Notes under the pieces: generated by a model
Told to the model about the DNA's origin: nothing
Databases searched by the model: none
The model's input: the letters and a program-made list of their open reading frames with translations, nothing else
Part shown: positions 11,475 through 23,003 of the stretch, in pieces
Layout of the letters: every line of letters begins with the position of its first letter
Position numbering within the stretch: the first letter of the stretch is position 1
Made by a program: the position numbers and the translations under genes
Assembly: GCF_018143015.1 (NCBI RefSeq)
Contig: NC_054740.1
Span: 13,316,640 to 13,380,639 of the forward strand
DNA from: Lytechinus variegatus
Taxonomy: Eukaryota > Echinodermata > Echinoidea > Temnopleuroida > Toxopneustidae
Length of the DNA stretch: 64,000 nucleotides
Direction of reading: 5' to 3'

Positions 11475-14400
11475 CTATCCGGTGGAGAACTGGCTCTGGG
11501 CTCCAGTATATGGTCTAATATAATTTAAGTTTTCCCATTTACAGAAATGGATTGTAAGAGTCCCCCTCTTTGTTGCTAATTTCTTTTCTTCTCTTTGATC
11601 CCCCCTAATACTATTTTTTATTTCAATCAATGAAGGAGGTTTTTTTAATTCTCGGTTTTTGTAAATAAGATATTTAACTAAAATCAAGACATGATTAATT
11701 AATTGATATTTACCTTTACTTTTCTCCTGCTTCCCGAAAAGAATTTCCTGCCAACTAAATTTATCTATTTCAAAATTTAAATTTCTTGCACATAGATCCC
11801 AAAGTGATTTTGAAAATTCACAAGTATAAAATAGATGTTCATATGTTTCTTCTTCCCTTTCACAAAATGAGCATAAATTGGTCGAAATAAGACCAAAACG
11901 GAAAAGGTGGTGGTTAGTGTATAAAATATTATGCAAGAGTTTATACTGGAACTCCCTTAATCGACTATTCAGTGTGCAATATCTTAGTCTTAAAAATATA
12001 CTTTCTATTTCCTTATTGGTAAGATCATAATTCGTTCTAATTCTGTCAAAAATGGAAGGTTTAATTTCATTTTTATATAACAGCTGTTCGTATATTTCTT
12101 TTGATTTTAAAAACATCAAATTAGTCATTTTCTTACCCAAATTGAAATCGATTCCAGAGTTATGCTTTGCATTCATTTCACTATTGTTCTTCCAACTAAC
12201 AGGTAAACAGGCATAAATATGCTTAATCTTTTCAACATCATTTGCATCTAAATTCAAATTAAGAAAATGTGTATCACATTTTAGTTTACCGTTATTGTCC
12301 AAAATATGATGCAGTCTATAAACCCCTTTATCGTATAGAATCTTATCAAATATACAACTCCCTTTATATCGAACAAGCTTATTATTAAAAATCACCACTT
12401 TCCCAAACTCTGTACTTCTAGTATGTCTTATATTTACCCACTCTTCTAATAAGTCCATGTAAAATTTGGAAGCTGTTACTTTCAATAAACCTGGTATATA
12501 GTCACATGAAAATAACAAATCTCCACCCAAATGTTTAGTGGCAAAATTAAAGTACCGTTTCCATTTCATATCTTCATCTTTATTTAAAAGTCTTTTAATC
12601 CACATTATTCGCTGTGCCTTTACCTGTACAGGGAAGTTTAACATCTTTAATTCTCCTTGCTTATAGTCTAAAAACATTGTATTCCTATTAATTTTGTCTT
12701 TCTTACCTTTCCATAAAAAATCAAAAGTTAATTTATCCAATGACTCATAAACCCACTTAGGAACAGGAGTAAGAGACGCTCGGAAGAGGACTTTAGAATA
12801 GATATGCACCTTCAATAGTTGAATTTTCCCCATGAGCGTTATATCTCTTAGCTTCCAAAAGTTCAAGAGTGTTTTAATTTTGCTTAAGATTTCTTTGTAA
12901 TTAAGATCTTCTTTCTTATGTTCATCTAAGGTGAAAAATACTCCTAAAACTTTAAGAAAATCCACGGTCTCGCCGAAGGAGAAGTCATAATGCAAATGTT
13001 GGCATGAACCTAATTTTAATACTTTAGTTTTGTCATTATTGATTTTTAATCCAGAAAGTTTTTCAAAATCTGCAAATAGAACTTTTAGCCTATCCACTGA
13101 TTGTACATTACGAGCAAAAATTGTCATGTCATCTGCATAAAGAGCTAATTTAATTTCCTCATCTCCAAATTTAATTCCTTCAATCAGATTATCTTTTCGT
13201 AATTTATGAGCCATTACTTCAATACACAAAATAAAGAGGTAAGGACTAAGCGGATCCCCCTGCCTTACCCCCCTTTTTATTTCAAAATAGCCGGTGGAAT
13301 TTCCTTCATTTAAAACGCAACTTAAAGTATCAGTATACAAAACTTTGACCCATCTCTGAAAGGATGGACCAAAACCAAAAGCCGTCAGAGCCTTTTGAAG
13401 AAAATGATGTGATAACGAGTCAAAGGCCTTCTCAAAATCTATGGCAAACAAAAAGCCAGGTAGATTAAAATGGGATGTATGAAAAATAACATCATCTATA
13501 GTACGAATGGCTTCACCAATATTTCTACCTTGTATGTAACCCACCTGATCCCCCACAACGATTTCATTAAGTATTTTCTTGATTCGCTTAGCTAAAATTT
13601 TTGTTAAAATTTTATAATCTACGTTAAGAAGTGATATAGGTCTATAATTTTTCAATAAAAGAGGATCTTTCCCATCTTTAGCGATTAACGTAATAACTGC
13701 TTGTTTTTGCGACGAAGCCAATTCCCCGGACCAATATGCCTCATTTAAAGCATCTTTTACTAAATCTCCAATATCTGGCCAAAAAGTATAGTAAAACTCC
13801 GAAGAAAGACCGTCATTTCCAGGTGATTTGTTATGTTTCAATTCTTTCAAAATTTCTAGACATTCTTTGTTAGTTATTACTCCTTCACAAAGTTCTCGAG
13901 ATGACTCCGCCAATTTAGGTAATCCTTGAAAAAATTCATCAAAGAGGTTATCTGAACACACGCACATTACTTTATCATACAACCTACTGTAAAATTCTCT
14001 GATTTCTTCATTTATTCTTTTTTCATCACAGCAGATGTTTCCATCTGTGGTTTTAATTTTTTTAATTGTGGTTTTTCTTTTATTACTTTGCATCAACTGG
14101 TTGAAATAACGCGAGTCTCTTTCACCACATTCATACCAGGAGGCACGAGATCGAACCTTAATACCTTCATTGACATAACTATAGATTACCCTTAATTTCT
14201 CTTTTGTATTTTCTAGTTTTTCTAAGGTATTTGCATCAGTACGATCTTTCAATTGTTCTTCTAAAAACTGTATTTCTCTTTCTAAATCCGCTTTTATTAT
14301 CCTTCTTTTATCAGCCAATTTTTTCGAGAATTTTTGTGTGAACCTTCGAATTTTCATTTTTAGAAAATCCCATAACAACCTTTTATCTTTTATTTCAGAT

Positions 14401-15269
14401 TGCAATTCATTTCTCAATTCATGAATTTTTTTCCTTAATTCTTTAACATAATCTTCATTTTCACATAAACTGTTATTAAACTTCCAATATGACCTCTTCC
14501 TACCAATAATGTTATTTTTTCTTTTGTCGAATAAGTGTACAAAAATTGAATGATGATCAGGGGCCACAGATGGAATTATATCGCACTTTATAACCATTTC
14601 CTCTAAACATTCTGAAATTATCCAGTAATCAAGTCTGCTTTGCATGAAGGGGTTCTTTTGCATATATGTAAATTGTCTTTTCAGGGGATGTCGAACCCTC
14701 CAAACATCAAAAAATTGAAAGTCTTCCATAAATTTTCCAAAGTCTCGATTAAATCTATTTGAAATCCTATTTAGAGATTGTCCATTATAATCTAAATTAT
14801 TGTCCCTGATCATGTTAAAATCACCACCTATTATAACAGGGTATCTATCTTTATTCAACTTAGCAAGGGTATTTCGTATTTGTTTTAGAAATTGCAATTG
14901 TTCATTTTCAAAATTTCTTGTAGGAAAATACACATTTCCTAAAATCAACCTAACCCCTTGAAACTTACAATCTATGAATATATATCTACCCTCATTGTCT
15001 CTTAAGACTTGTAATATCTCTATATCTACCGTTGGCGCAATTAAAACTAATACACCCTTGCCATGAGATGAACCATGACTAAAATAACTGGTGCCGTCCC
15101 ACGATGAATCCCATCTATCCTCACATTCCCTAGTACTAAAGGTTTCTTGCAAAAAGACAATATCGGCCCCTTTATCTTTACACCAAAAAAAGATACGGTC
15201 TCTTTTATCACTATCTCTAATTCCTTTCACATTGAGGGAGATCAATTTACAACTAATCTGGAGACTCAT
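11475..15269 (-). CDS. LINE ORF2: endonuclease-reverse transcriptase
   Basis: One uninterrupted frame (first ATG at 15,311; MSLQ at 15,269 is the more likely start because the family's N-terminal SLNVKGI follows at once). Domains in order: an apurinic-type endonuclease (about residues 20-270, with QET, GGDFN near 160, SRLDYW and PDHHS); a long linker; a reverse transcriptase with AIDFEKAFD, GVRQGDPLSPYLF and the catalytic YADD at 725-728; and a C-terminal C-x2-C-x8-H-x4-C zinc motif near 1147-1165. This is the L1/Tx1 arrangement. It nicks target DNA and copies its RNA at the nick. All catalytic motifs are present with no stop or frameshift, so the copy could be active if ORF1 is supplied or dispensable. 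Confidence 0.93.
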   Translation of the reverse strand: MSLQISCKLISLNVKGIRDSDKRDRIFFWCKDKGADIVFLQETFSTRECEDRWDSSWDGTSYFSHGSSHGKGVLVLIAPTVDIEILQVLRDNEGRYIFIDCKFQGVRLILGNVYFPTRNFENEQLQFLKQIRNTLAKLNKDRYPVIIGGDFNMIRDNNLDYNGQSLNRISNRFNRDFGKFMEDFQFFDVWRVRHPLKRQFTYMQKNPFMQSRLDYWIISECLEEMVIKCDIIPSVAPDHHSIFVHLFDKRKNNIIGRKRSYWKFNNSLCENEDYVKELRKKIHELRNELQSEIKDKRLLWDFLKMKIRRFTQKFSKKLADKRRIIKADLEREIQFLEEQLKDRTDANTLEKLENTKEKLRVIYSYVNEGIKVRSRASWYECGERDSRYFNQLMQSNKRKTTIKKIKTTDGNICCDEKRINEEIREFYSRLYDKVMCVCSDNLFDEFFQGLPKLAESSRELCEGVITNKECLEILKELKHNKSPGNDGLSSEFYYTFWPDIGDLVKDALNEAYWSGELASSQKQAVITLIAKDGKDPLLLKNYRPISLLNVDYKILTKILAKRIKKILNEIVVGDQVGYIQGRNIGEAIRTIDDVIFHTSHFNLPGFLFAIDFEKAFDSLSHHFLQKALTAFGFGPSFQRWVKVLYTDTLSCVLNEGNSTGYFEIKRGVRQGDPLSPYLFILCIEVMAHKLRKDNLIEGIKFGDEEIKLALYADDMTIFARNVQSVDRLKVLFADFEKLSGLKINNDKTKVLKLGSCQHLHYDFSFGETVDFLKVLGVFFTLDEHKKEDLNYKEILSKIKTLLNFWKLRDITLMGKIQLLKVHIYSKVLFRASLTPVPKWVYESLDKLTFDFLWKGKKDKINRNTMFLDYKQGELKMLNFPVQVKAQRIMWIKRLLNKDEDMKWKRYFNFATKHLGGDLLFSCDYIPGLLKVTASKFYMDLLEEWVNIRHTRSTEFGKVVIFNNKLVRYKGSCIFDKILYDKGVYRLHHILDNNGKLKCDTHFLNLNLDANDVEKIKHIYACLPVSWKNNSEMNAKHNSGIDFNLGKKMTNLMFLKSKEIYEQLLYKNEIKPSIFDRIRTNYDLTNKEIESIFLRLRYCTLNSRLREFQYKLLHNILYTNHHLFRFGLISTNLCSFCEREEETYEHLFYTCEFSKSLWDLCARNLNFEIDKFSWQEILFGKQEKSKGKYQLINHVLILVKYLIYKNRELKKPPSLIEIKNSIRGDQREEKKLATKRGTLTIHFCKWENLNYIRPYTGAQSQFSTG

Positions 15270-17189
15270 GAAAAAACCGATATAAAACAAATAGCCGAAC
15301 ACCGGAGCCAATCACCCACCAAAGGGGATCCCAATACTTGAGGCCCCGTCCCCTCCCACCCTAAACCCTCCCAAAAACCCAGGGCAACTCCGAAGAGTAA
15401 GCTTCATGCTGTGGGCAAGAGGCAAGGTGGGAACGACCATGACCATCATAGGCGAAACCCTCTCCTCCGACAATGAAAGAAGGAAAAAATAAGATAAAAA
15501 TAAGAGTAATCTAACAAGCACTCTAAACATAAAAGACGACACCAAAACAACACCTGAACAAGACAAGAGACTCGCACTGCGTTTCCCTACATAAATACCA
15601 CACATAACAAAGGAGAGTAGGGCTTCCCATGGGGTCTCCTACGAAATCCATTTCTTACATAAGTACGTAAAATATGTAAAGAGCTTGAACCTTGCCCTTA
15701 TTTCATGAAAGAGCATTCTTTCCCGGCATTCGTTCCTAAAAAGGATATCTAGTGTGTGACCGGGAATTTACAACCGTTTAACATAACAAAGTTAAATGCA
15801 ATGTAGGAATAAATTAAGATGAACACGGATCATTGAAATGAGAATAGGCGAACAGCGATTCCGGTGCTGTAGAGTGTGATTATAATTGTCCAAATGAAAA
15901 GGGTAAAAGCTTCGAAACCCTAAAATATATATTTTTTTTTATAGTAGATGCAATTGTAAATAATGAAAAAGTACGGGAAATGTTAATAATATATATATAT
16001 TTGCTATTTACAGCAACTTTGGCCTATTGAGTTCTCAAAAAAAAAAAAAAAAATATGTCCGTGTTCAACCTAATTACCTAAAATGCCATAAACATAAATC
16101 AAATTTTCTTCAGTTTACTTCCTGATCAGTCTTCCATCAGCTTTTAAACATTTCCGACAAAATTAAGCTGAAGCAAATTGCTAATAGTGGTGCTACTTTC
16201 ATCGATTGAGTTACAGATCTCTTCGTATTAGTTTTTTCAAAGAAACATAACCGAGGTAAAAATACATCTTGAAAATACTTATGTAAAATGCATGATAAAC
16301 ATGACTATTTCTTATGGTCTCGCTTAATACACACAATAATATTGATCTCTTGTCATTTGACAGTCATATGAATGCTCTTTTCATAATTAATATTCCGGAA
16401 AATGTTTACAGTATTTATCAAGTAAATATACAAGGAAAAAAATCTTCCTTTTGAAAAATATAAAAAAAAATATCTTGACTCTCTGTAAAAAAACTATAAT
16501 TGATTCACTCGATTTCTCGTCCAAGCATCATGATGATGCGGACATACTAGCTCAAGCACTTTAAACTATACTTAATGACTGCAAGAATTGTATGAAGTGA
16601 ATGAATGGAATTGTGTTTTTTTATTTCCATTTCGTTCTGAATTTAATTCAAAAATATATATATATTCTTTACGTTTAATTAGAACATTTTTAATGTCACA
16701 ACTTTTTTTTCTCTCGTATTAATATAATTAGATCATTCTATTTCAAAATTGTCAAACTTGAAAAAGACTACTTTCTCTTACAAGCTATGAAGTCATTATA
16801 TTCCACTTTTTCTAGTTTCACAAGCCTATGTCTATTTCACTATCTACGCATTGGATGTTTTTAATGTTGAGTATTATTCAATAGTAAGGGACATCATCGA
16901 TTGTCTAATTTGCATGTCACTGAGTTGTACATATAACTGTTGTGAAAAATAAGCGAAACTTTAAAATGTCATAACTTTGTCATCTTACATCCGATTTTGG
17001 TGAAATTTTCAGCATTATGCTAGTTTGATTTTCTCTTTTTATCAAGATCAACAATTTTCTGGGATGGACTTGACCTTTAAAGTCAGTGACTTGCATTGCT
17101 TACAACTATTCAAATTTATGTATCCGCTAGATAGAAATAATGTACCTAATATCCTATCAAATAGATTTATGAGAAATAATGCCTTGCAT

Positions 17190-17761
17190 TTATTCACGGC
17201 TAACAAAACAACAAGAACAAGTGAATTGCGATTTGTCGTGGCTTTAATGAAAATAGAGATGAATGTGCATCTTTACCAATTCTGCTTTTTGTGTACAGTG
17301 TATGAATATCATCACATATACATATACCGATAATGTCTGTAACCAACCGATACCCTTGTTTAATAAGCTCCTCGGAGAGGGGTTAAACCCCGGCTAGAAG
17401 GCCCCCCTCGTAAGTTCTTCAATGTTTAAAATTCATGGCTGTTTTCCCACTGGTTCCCTGCTAGCCGGACCGGAATCCCAGCACAGCTATTAATTATGAG
17501 CTATCGGTGGATTACAGATGACATAAATATAGCATATAGAGATATATGAATGCCCATGACTATAGACCAGCCTGCCCGCCTTTAAGATCAGGTCAGGCTA
17601 AGATTAAACTTTAAGCATGACACAATTATTTCAGTTTAACAGCGTTCTCAAACATTTGTATGTACAAATAGGTCCCCCTCACCTAGGTAACGAGTGGGGA
17701 CCTGCAACTTACATAATAACATAACATAATTGATTAAAATCCACATGCCTGCCCTGGCATG
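17190..17761 (-). repeat. Ngaro split direct repeat B2
   Basis: 572 bp, apparently identical to 19,462-20,033 and in the same orientation. Forms the 3' end of the element. Confidence 0.9.
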
Positions 17762-19162
17762 GAAAGGAAAAAAGGAGGTACTTTAATAATGCGCCTCTTA
17801 CTGAAATCATGCCCCCAGAACTTCAACTGCTTGTTTTTCAACAACACACAAGGCGTCAACACTCCTCCCAAAAACGAGTAAGGGCGAAAACCCGCCTGCC
17901 CACTGGCCAAAATAGGACAGGAGGATAAAATTCCCTTACGGCCCACTTATGCACGACGATCGTTGTTAGGATTGGTGTGCGACCAGGTCAAACACCCTCG
18001 AATTTGGATTCGTGTTACGCTCTTCTATCAGCCTAGGCTCTGCCTAGATTCTGAAATTAACCATGAAAAGTATACCATCACCCTCCAACTACTTCATACA
18101 CCATTCATTATAGAGTATCATATAGATTCAACAAATACAACTTCCCTGGAAAATATAAATGCAAAAGTACTTGTACCCCCCCCCCCCTAATCACACTTTG
18201 CCAAGATCAACTACTGCTGGTATTCAAGCCAACTATAGGTATCCAATTTTCATCCCACTGAAAATATTGAGCCCCTTAAAGGAACTTTAATAAAGGAAAT
18301 TGAATTCAGAAAGAAATTTGTTTCACCAAACGAAATTCACTAATATGGCCATACTCTGGCAAAGGGAAGCAAGGTACGAAAGTATCACTCGTTGTAAATG
18401 ACCAATGCGTGTTCGTCATTAACATATACATCAATGCAATTAAACTAAATAATATTTTCTTCAATATCTTTCCCCAAAACGATCATTTCTTCACAATTTC
18501 TGCCTGAACGGGCAGCACACAACAGATATTTAAAAACCATAACTCAAATCTGACTGATGCGTGAGCTGCTTCCTATACCAAAGGTGGGCAGTATTAATAA
18601 TAAATACACCATGACAAAATTACCATACAAATTCACATAAGTATACCAACATACTACGCCTAAAGACCTGAACATTCGGCTGAACTTGAAGAAGCCTAAA
18701 AATTGGGACAATACTTCCGTCTAATTCCTAAGGAGTCCGATGCAGACCCGAGAAATAACTTTATCTGAAATGAAGCCTATGCAATCTTATCAAACATTTC
18801 TTCATATATAATGCTCATGGTAGAGGAAAATAAAACATACATAGAAATTATGAATTCATAAACATTTCTTCTCAAATGACCTGAGAAAATTATAATTTCA
18901 ATCCCCAGATTTTTTCTATAACCATCCATAACTTGGATTTTTATGACAACTCACATGAACGTTTGAGGCATAACCTGCTTCATAGTAATTTCGAATTGAC
19001 TTCTTCCTTGCAAACAAAAACTAAATAAACAAAATAACATTAAGAATGCACAAGGACAATAAATACACAACCATATCCATAATATGCAAGAATCCCCCCA
19101 CGATATATATGTCAACATCCCCCTTAATTATAACTAGAGGATGGTAATGGGGAGGAGGTGGG
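17762..19162 (-). other. Spacer between A2 and B2 of the Ngaro element
   Basis: About 1.4 kb, AT-rich, with a C11 run near 18,178. Short frames only and no recognisable protein. Confidence 0.6.
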
Positions 19163-19465
19163 AATTTTGTAAGCACGCTTTACACATGCACCGTCATCTC
19201 TCTTCATTGAAAGCCAAAACGAAAATGAAGCATTCCGCCGCACTTTTATCCGCGCATAGCTCAACCGCGGCAAATGTCTGGCATTGTGCCCAAATTCTTT
19301 GGCGCGGGCGCCAAAAAGCGCTGCCCCGCCCTTTACGGGTCGGGTCACGAGCCCTTTCTCGGGCAACCACGCCCCCTTTCAAAATCAAAACAAACTAAAA
19401 TGTGTATTTTGCTAGCCCGCTAATAAATCATTTTAAATCGTCAAGCCGTCTTTAAAATCCATTAT
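19163..19465 (-). repeat. Ngaro split direct repeat A2
   Basis: 303 bp copy of the left-end repeat A1 (26,188-26,489). The only difference I see is one extra base in ccgccgc (19,236 region). Confidence 0.9.
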
Positions 19466-20033
19466 TCACGGCTAACAAAACAACAAGAACAAGTGAATTG
19501 CGATTTGTCGTGGCTTTAATGAAAATAGAGATGAATGTGCATCTTTACCAATTCTGCTTTTTGTGTACAGTGTATGAATATCATCACATATACATATACC
19601 GATAATGTCTGTAACCAACCGATACCCTTGTTTAATAAGCTCCTCGGAGAGGGGTTAAACCCCGGCTAGAAGGCCCCCCTCGTAAGTTCTTCAATGTTTA
19701 AAATTCATGGCTGTTTTCCCACTGGTTCCCTGCTAGCCGGACCGGAATCCCAGCACAGCTATTAATTATGAGCTATCGGTGGATTACAGATGACATAAAT
19801 ATAGCATATAGAGATATATGAATGCCCATGACTATAGACCAGCCTGCCCGCCTTTAAGATCAGGTCAGGCTAAGATTAAACTTTAAGCATGACACAATTA
19901 TTTCAGTTTAACAGCGTTCTCAAACATTTGTATGTACAAATAGGTCCCCCTCACCTAGGTAACGAGTGGGGACCTGCAACTTACATAATAACATAACATA
20001 ATTGATTAAAATCCACATGCCTGCCCTGGCATG
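19462..20033 (-). repeat. Ngaro split direct repeat B1
   Basis: 572 bp copy of B2. It overlaps A2 by four bases at its plus-strand left edge. Confidence 0.9.
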
Positions 20034-20530
20034 ACCAGAAATACCCAATTATTCTTGGAAAATACGTGTTTCAGGTGGCCTAATTGCCAAATTACCGCCA
20101 AACGAGAATATATAATTTATTTATATATGATCGACCGCCAACAAACACGTCAAAATTTTACTCGTATCTACCAAGATATTCAATAAATCTTAGCAACCAT
20201 TACAGGATCATTCTACTAGTATTCACCAACGTTATCATCCTTAGTGCTTTTACCAGGGGGGGGGGGGGGGGTACCAGGGAACATTGCTCATTCCTCCATT
20301 ACAATGTATATCTAGGTTATCCATAACTGACCCCAACATGATTTAATGCATGCATACATTGAACGTAAATGCATGAGCAGCTAAATAACAACAAATGATA
20401 CATTATGAAAGCATAGACACACTGGTGAAACCGGCTCCAGACCAGCCAAAACCCTTATTCATACTATCGGATCGGACGGTCTGGAGTCGGTCACGCCGGA
20501 GCGACTAAGGTAAAATGTATAAATACATAC

Positions 20531-21078
20531 TCAACGAAGATATGAAAGACCAACTTTTAACTCACTGATAAATCTGTCCAACCCTTCATCGGCCAGATGT
20601 AGGCCATCAGTTCTGTACAGCGAAATGTCATTATGGGATATTGATGGATGCGGTATGGCTTTACCATGAAATCTTGCAGCTAAAGCCTTGGCGTACCTAT
20701 TGGCCGCCCTTCTCTTTAAGTCCAATTTACCTTGATCTCCTGTACAGCCAGCGGGGTACCAAACCCTCTCCAAAATGTCCGACCACACTATTTGAAATTT
20801 GTCCTTATTGGCGTCAAAAAGTCTATACGTCAAACTAGCCAGCTTCTTCTTGGACAGTGCCTCAATGTCATTCGTTCCTACATGCAATACTACTACTGAA
20901 GGCTTTGGTTCACTCCGACCCATCTTATCTAACCAATCGCTTACCCCTTCAATTCGTAGCCCCCTTTTCCCCAACCAGCGGACCGACGTTCCAAGTCCAA
21001 GGTCAGCCTCGCCGGTGTTCTTCGCCCTGCGATGTGCCCAAAACACTATCGAGTCCCCTATGATCCACACCACAGGTC
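20531..21078 (-). CDS. SGNH/GDSL-type hydrolase domain of the Ngaro element
   Basis: The frame is open from 21,262 (243 codons), but the domain starts at about 21,078, directly after a splice-acceptor-like polypyrimidine-AG (ttttctattacag). Hallmarks: block I WIIGDS, block III HVGTND and block V DGLHLADEG, giving the Ser, Asn and Asp/His set of SGNH esterases. The roughly 180-residue length fits a single domain. Accessory SGNH hydrolases are, as I recall, reported for some Ngaro elements and in CR1 ORF1 proteins; their role is unproven, with membrane or lipid esterase action proposed. The acceptor suggests translation from spliced RNA; the exon needs a donor leaving one base, and I did not find it. 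The sequence from 21,262 to 21,079 is probably intron. Confidence 0.75.
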
Positions 21079-21479
21079 CTGTAATAGAAAACAAGAAAAG
21101 AGGGCTGGGCAGAATTTTGAAGTATGAAAATTTCCCCCTGAAAGGTCTGCTACCCTTCACCACCCCTTCATCACGGGGTTTTCCCCTCCAAGATACAATG
21201 TATGTAATCACATTTTTGACCCCTCCCCTTAATCCTGAAAGCATTGATATTAAACACGTCATTATACCGTTGTAACATTCTCTCTAAAAAGCAGAATGCT
21301 CGTAATTGTGTGATATCATTAAACCCGCACTTACTCATTCAATATTAAGCCCAGAGTTATTTTGATGATACATGTATATTGATATCAACATGTACAGGGG
21401 GGGGGGGGGGGGGTCGTTATGATCAATCTGATGTTCCAAACACCTTCCAATCAATATAGTACTATCCCTTTCTTCCTTT

Positions 21480-21780
21480 TGTATAATGTAATAATGTATA
21501 ATGTATAAACACATTCCAACCAATATATAATAATGTATAATGTATAATGTCTGAGCACATTCCAATCAATTTATAACAATGTATAATGTATAATGTAAAA
21601 TGTATAAGGTATAATGTATAATGTAAAATGTATAAGGTATAATGTATAATGTATAACGTATAAACACATTCCCATCAATATAGTACCATCTCTTTCTTCA
21701 TTTTGTATAAAGAATGTAATAAAGTATAATGTATAATGTATAATATATGATGCATAATGTATAATGTATAATGTATACTG
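21480..21780. repeat. AT minisatellite inside the Ngaro element
   Basis: Many head-to-tail copies of 'tataatg' variants interleaved with 'acacattcc(a/c)a(t/a)caat(a/t)ta' spacers. Noncoding; lies between the recombinase and SGNH frames. Confidence 0.8.
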
Positions 21781-22049
21781 TAACAAGGGCTCCTTTGTAA
21801 ACAAGCCTCTTGGCACTGAACATACCACCCTGCTTCTGAATAGGGCTGAATAAAATAAAACAATACCATGTAAGCAGATATATTGAGAATTATACACCCA
21901 AATATCCAACAACCCATCGGCCACGGCTTTGATTAAAGCACATGTCCTCGTGTAAAGTAAACGCGTTGTGACATTATTGGAAGATAACTTACACCTGATT
22001 TTGGTCAAAATGTCAAATAACCTAAAATCATCATTTCATATATATTTTC

Positions 22050-22085
22050 GTTCTTTTTTTTTTTTTTTTTTTTTTTATTTTTTTA
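22050..22085 (-). other. A-rich tract right after the recombinase stop
   Basis: On the minus strand the TAA stop of the recombinase is followed by about 30 bases that are nearly all A. It could be a fixed internal poly(A) left by a template switch or simple slippage. Confidence 0.6.
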
Positions 22086-23003
22086 CTTAACCATGTCGAG
22101 TCTTATATATCTCCGATGTGCACTCGAAACCCAACGCCCCATGCGTTGGATTTCTTCATCCGAGCAACCGGCCATGGCAGCGGTCGTAGCCGCCCCAATA
22201 CGAAAGGAATGCGATGAAAACATTGCCGCCGGCATATCCCCGTATGTCAAACATCGTTTTATCATGTTTCCAAATTCACGCCTAGTTAGCGGGAGAGCAC
22301 CATATGAACAAAAGAAGGCTCCACCATTCTTTGGGCGGATTTCTAAATAACGAATAACCGCCATCACAGGGCAGCTAACTGTCCCCAACTCTGGTATCGA
22401 AATGGTGCACCCATTTCCCCGCTGGTCAGTCTTTGACTTCCTTAGGAATAATTCCACCCTGCGATGCGGTGCATCGCCAGTGACCCTAACATCTGTGTGC
22501 TGCAGAATAGACTCACATCTATGCCTGGACTCTACTGTCAACTCACTAACTCTCAACAAACCATAAAATGCCACTGAAAAAGCAGCAGAGTACATCAAAA
22601 CATCGTAATGACTACCACAAACATGCCTCAAGTAGGCGAGCATTCTATTTAACACAGACAATGTGATTGGATGCCTAGCATCTCTTCTCAAAGTACTTCG
22701 CCTACACCCTTCAATTAACCTTGTAATCACAAAACTCTTGGTCACATCCTTTAGCCCAGATGAACTCATATAAAATGCCAACCCAGATATGTATGTTTGA
22801 ATAGTAGACCCTGCATATCCCATAAAGGATAAATAAGAAATGAACTGCGCCACCCATTCTACATTAGGGGGTAGCTGGGGGTCGTATCCGTACACTTTAC
22901 AAAATTTCACGTATGCCCCCAAGGCAATAGAGTAAGTTGTGTGTGTTCGAGCTGCCCTAGAAGCCATCAGCAGTCGACTTCTCTCGATAGCCAGCTCTTC
23001 CAA
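22083..23003 (-). CDS. Tyrosine recombinase of the Ngaro element
   Basis: 306 residues. An N-terminal SAM-like core-binding domain (about 1-105) precedes a catalytic domain with Arg151 (GLLRVSEL), Lys191 (SKTD), His265-x2-Arg268 (SSHSFRIG), Trp291 (GRW) and the nucleophile Tyr299 (HRRYIR). The full R-K-H-R-(H/W)-Y set is present. In YR retrotransposons this enzyme inserts a circular DNA copy without a target-site duplication. The frame overlaps the RT frame by 47 bases, as expected for a compact polycistronic retroelement. Intact. Confidence 0.92.
   Translation of the reverse strand: MEELAIERSRLLMASRAARTHTTYSIALGAYVKFCKVYGYDPQLPPNVEWVAQFISYLSFMGYAGSTIQTYISGLAFYMSSSGLKDVTKSFVITRLIEGCRRSTLRRDARHPITLSVLNRMLAYLRHVCGSHYDVLMYSAAFSVAFYGLLRVSELTVESRHRCESILQHTDVRVTGDAPHRRVELFLRKSKTDQRGNGCTISIPELGTVSCPVMAVIRYLEIRPKNGGAFFCSYGALPLTRREFGNMIKRCLTYGDMPAAMFSSHSFRIGAATTAAMAGCSDEEIQRMGRWVSSAHRRYIRLDMVK

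Larger units (their letters stand above)
11153..16870 (-). mobile_element. Tx1/L1-like LINE inserted in the foldback
   Basis: On the minus strand the element ends in an A16 tail (plus-strand T run 11,153-11,168), preceded by an AATAAA signal at 11,183-11,178. The 3' limit is therefore firm. The 5' limit is inferred from where the foldback arm resumes ('ttcaatag|taaggg', about 16,870). A short duplication such as (A)ATAG may flank the element. Positions 15,312-16,870 hold no recognisable ORF1, only AT-rich sequence. Confidence 0.75.
10755..17076. mobile_element. TTAA-flanked foldback element split by a LINE
   Basis: The left arm (10,755 to about 10,990) and right arm (about 16,880 to 17,076) are inverted copies. 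Both carry GGACAAGTCCATCCC or GGTCAAGTCCATCCC at the tip, TTTCA(T/C)CAAAATCGGATGTA, an AAAGTTATGACATTT block and 'atgcaaat'. TTAA sits immediately outside each end (10,751-10,754 and 17,077-17,080). A perfect CRE-like TGACGTCA lies at 10,931 in the left arm. The middle is occupied by the LINE at 11,153. The TTAA target suggests a piggyBac-like mobiliser, but no transposase is present. Confidence 0.75.

Noticed and set aside
15312..15605. Possible LINE ORF1 fragment directly upstream of ORF2
   Set aside because: 97 codons with no coiled coil, RRM or zinc knuckle; leucine/serine-rich without recognisable motif.
21262..22083. Direct splice from the recombinase end (ATG|GTTAAGT) to the SGNH exon
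   Set aside because: Phase 0 donor into an exon needing one leading base gives an early stop.
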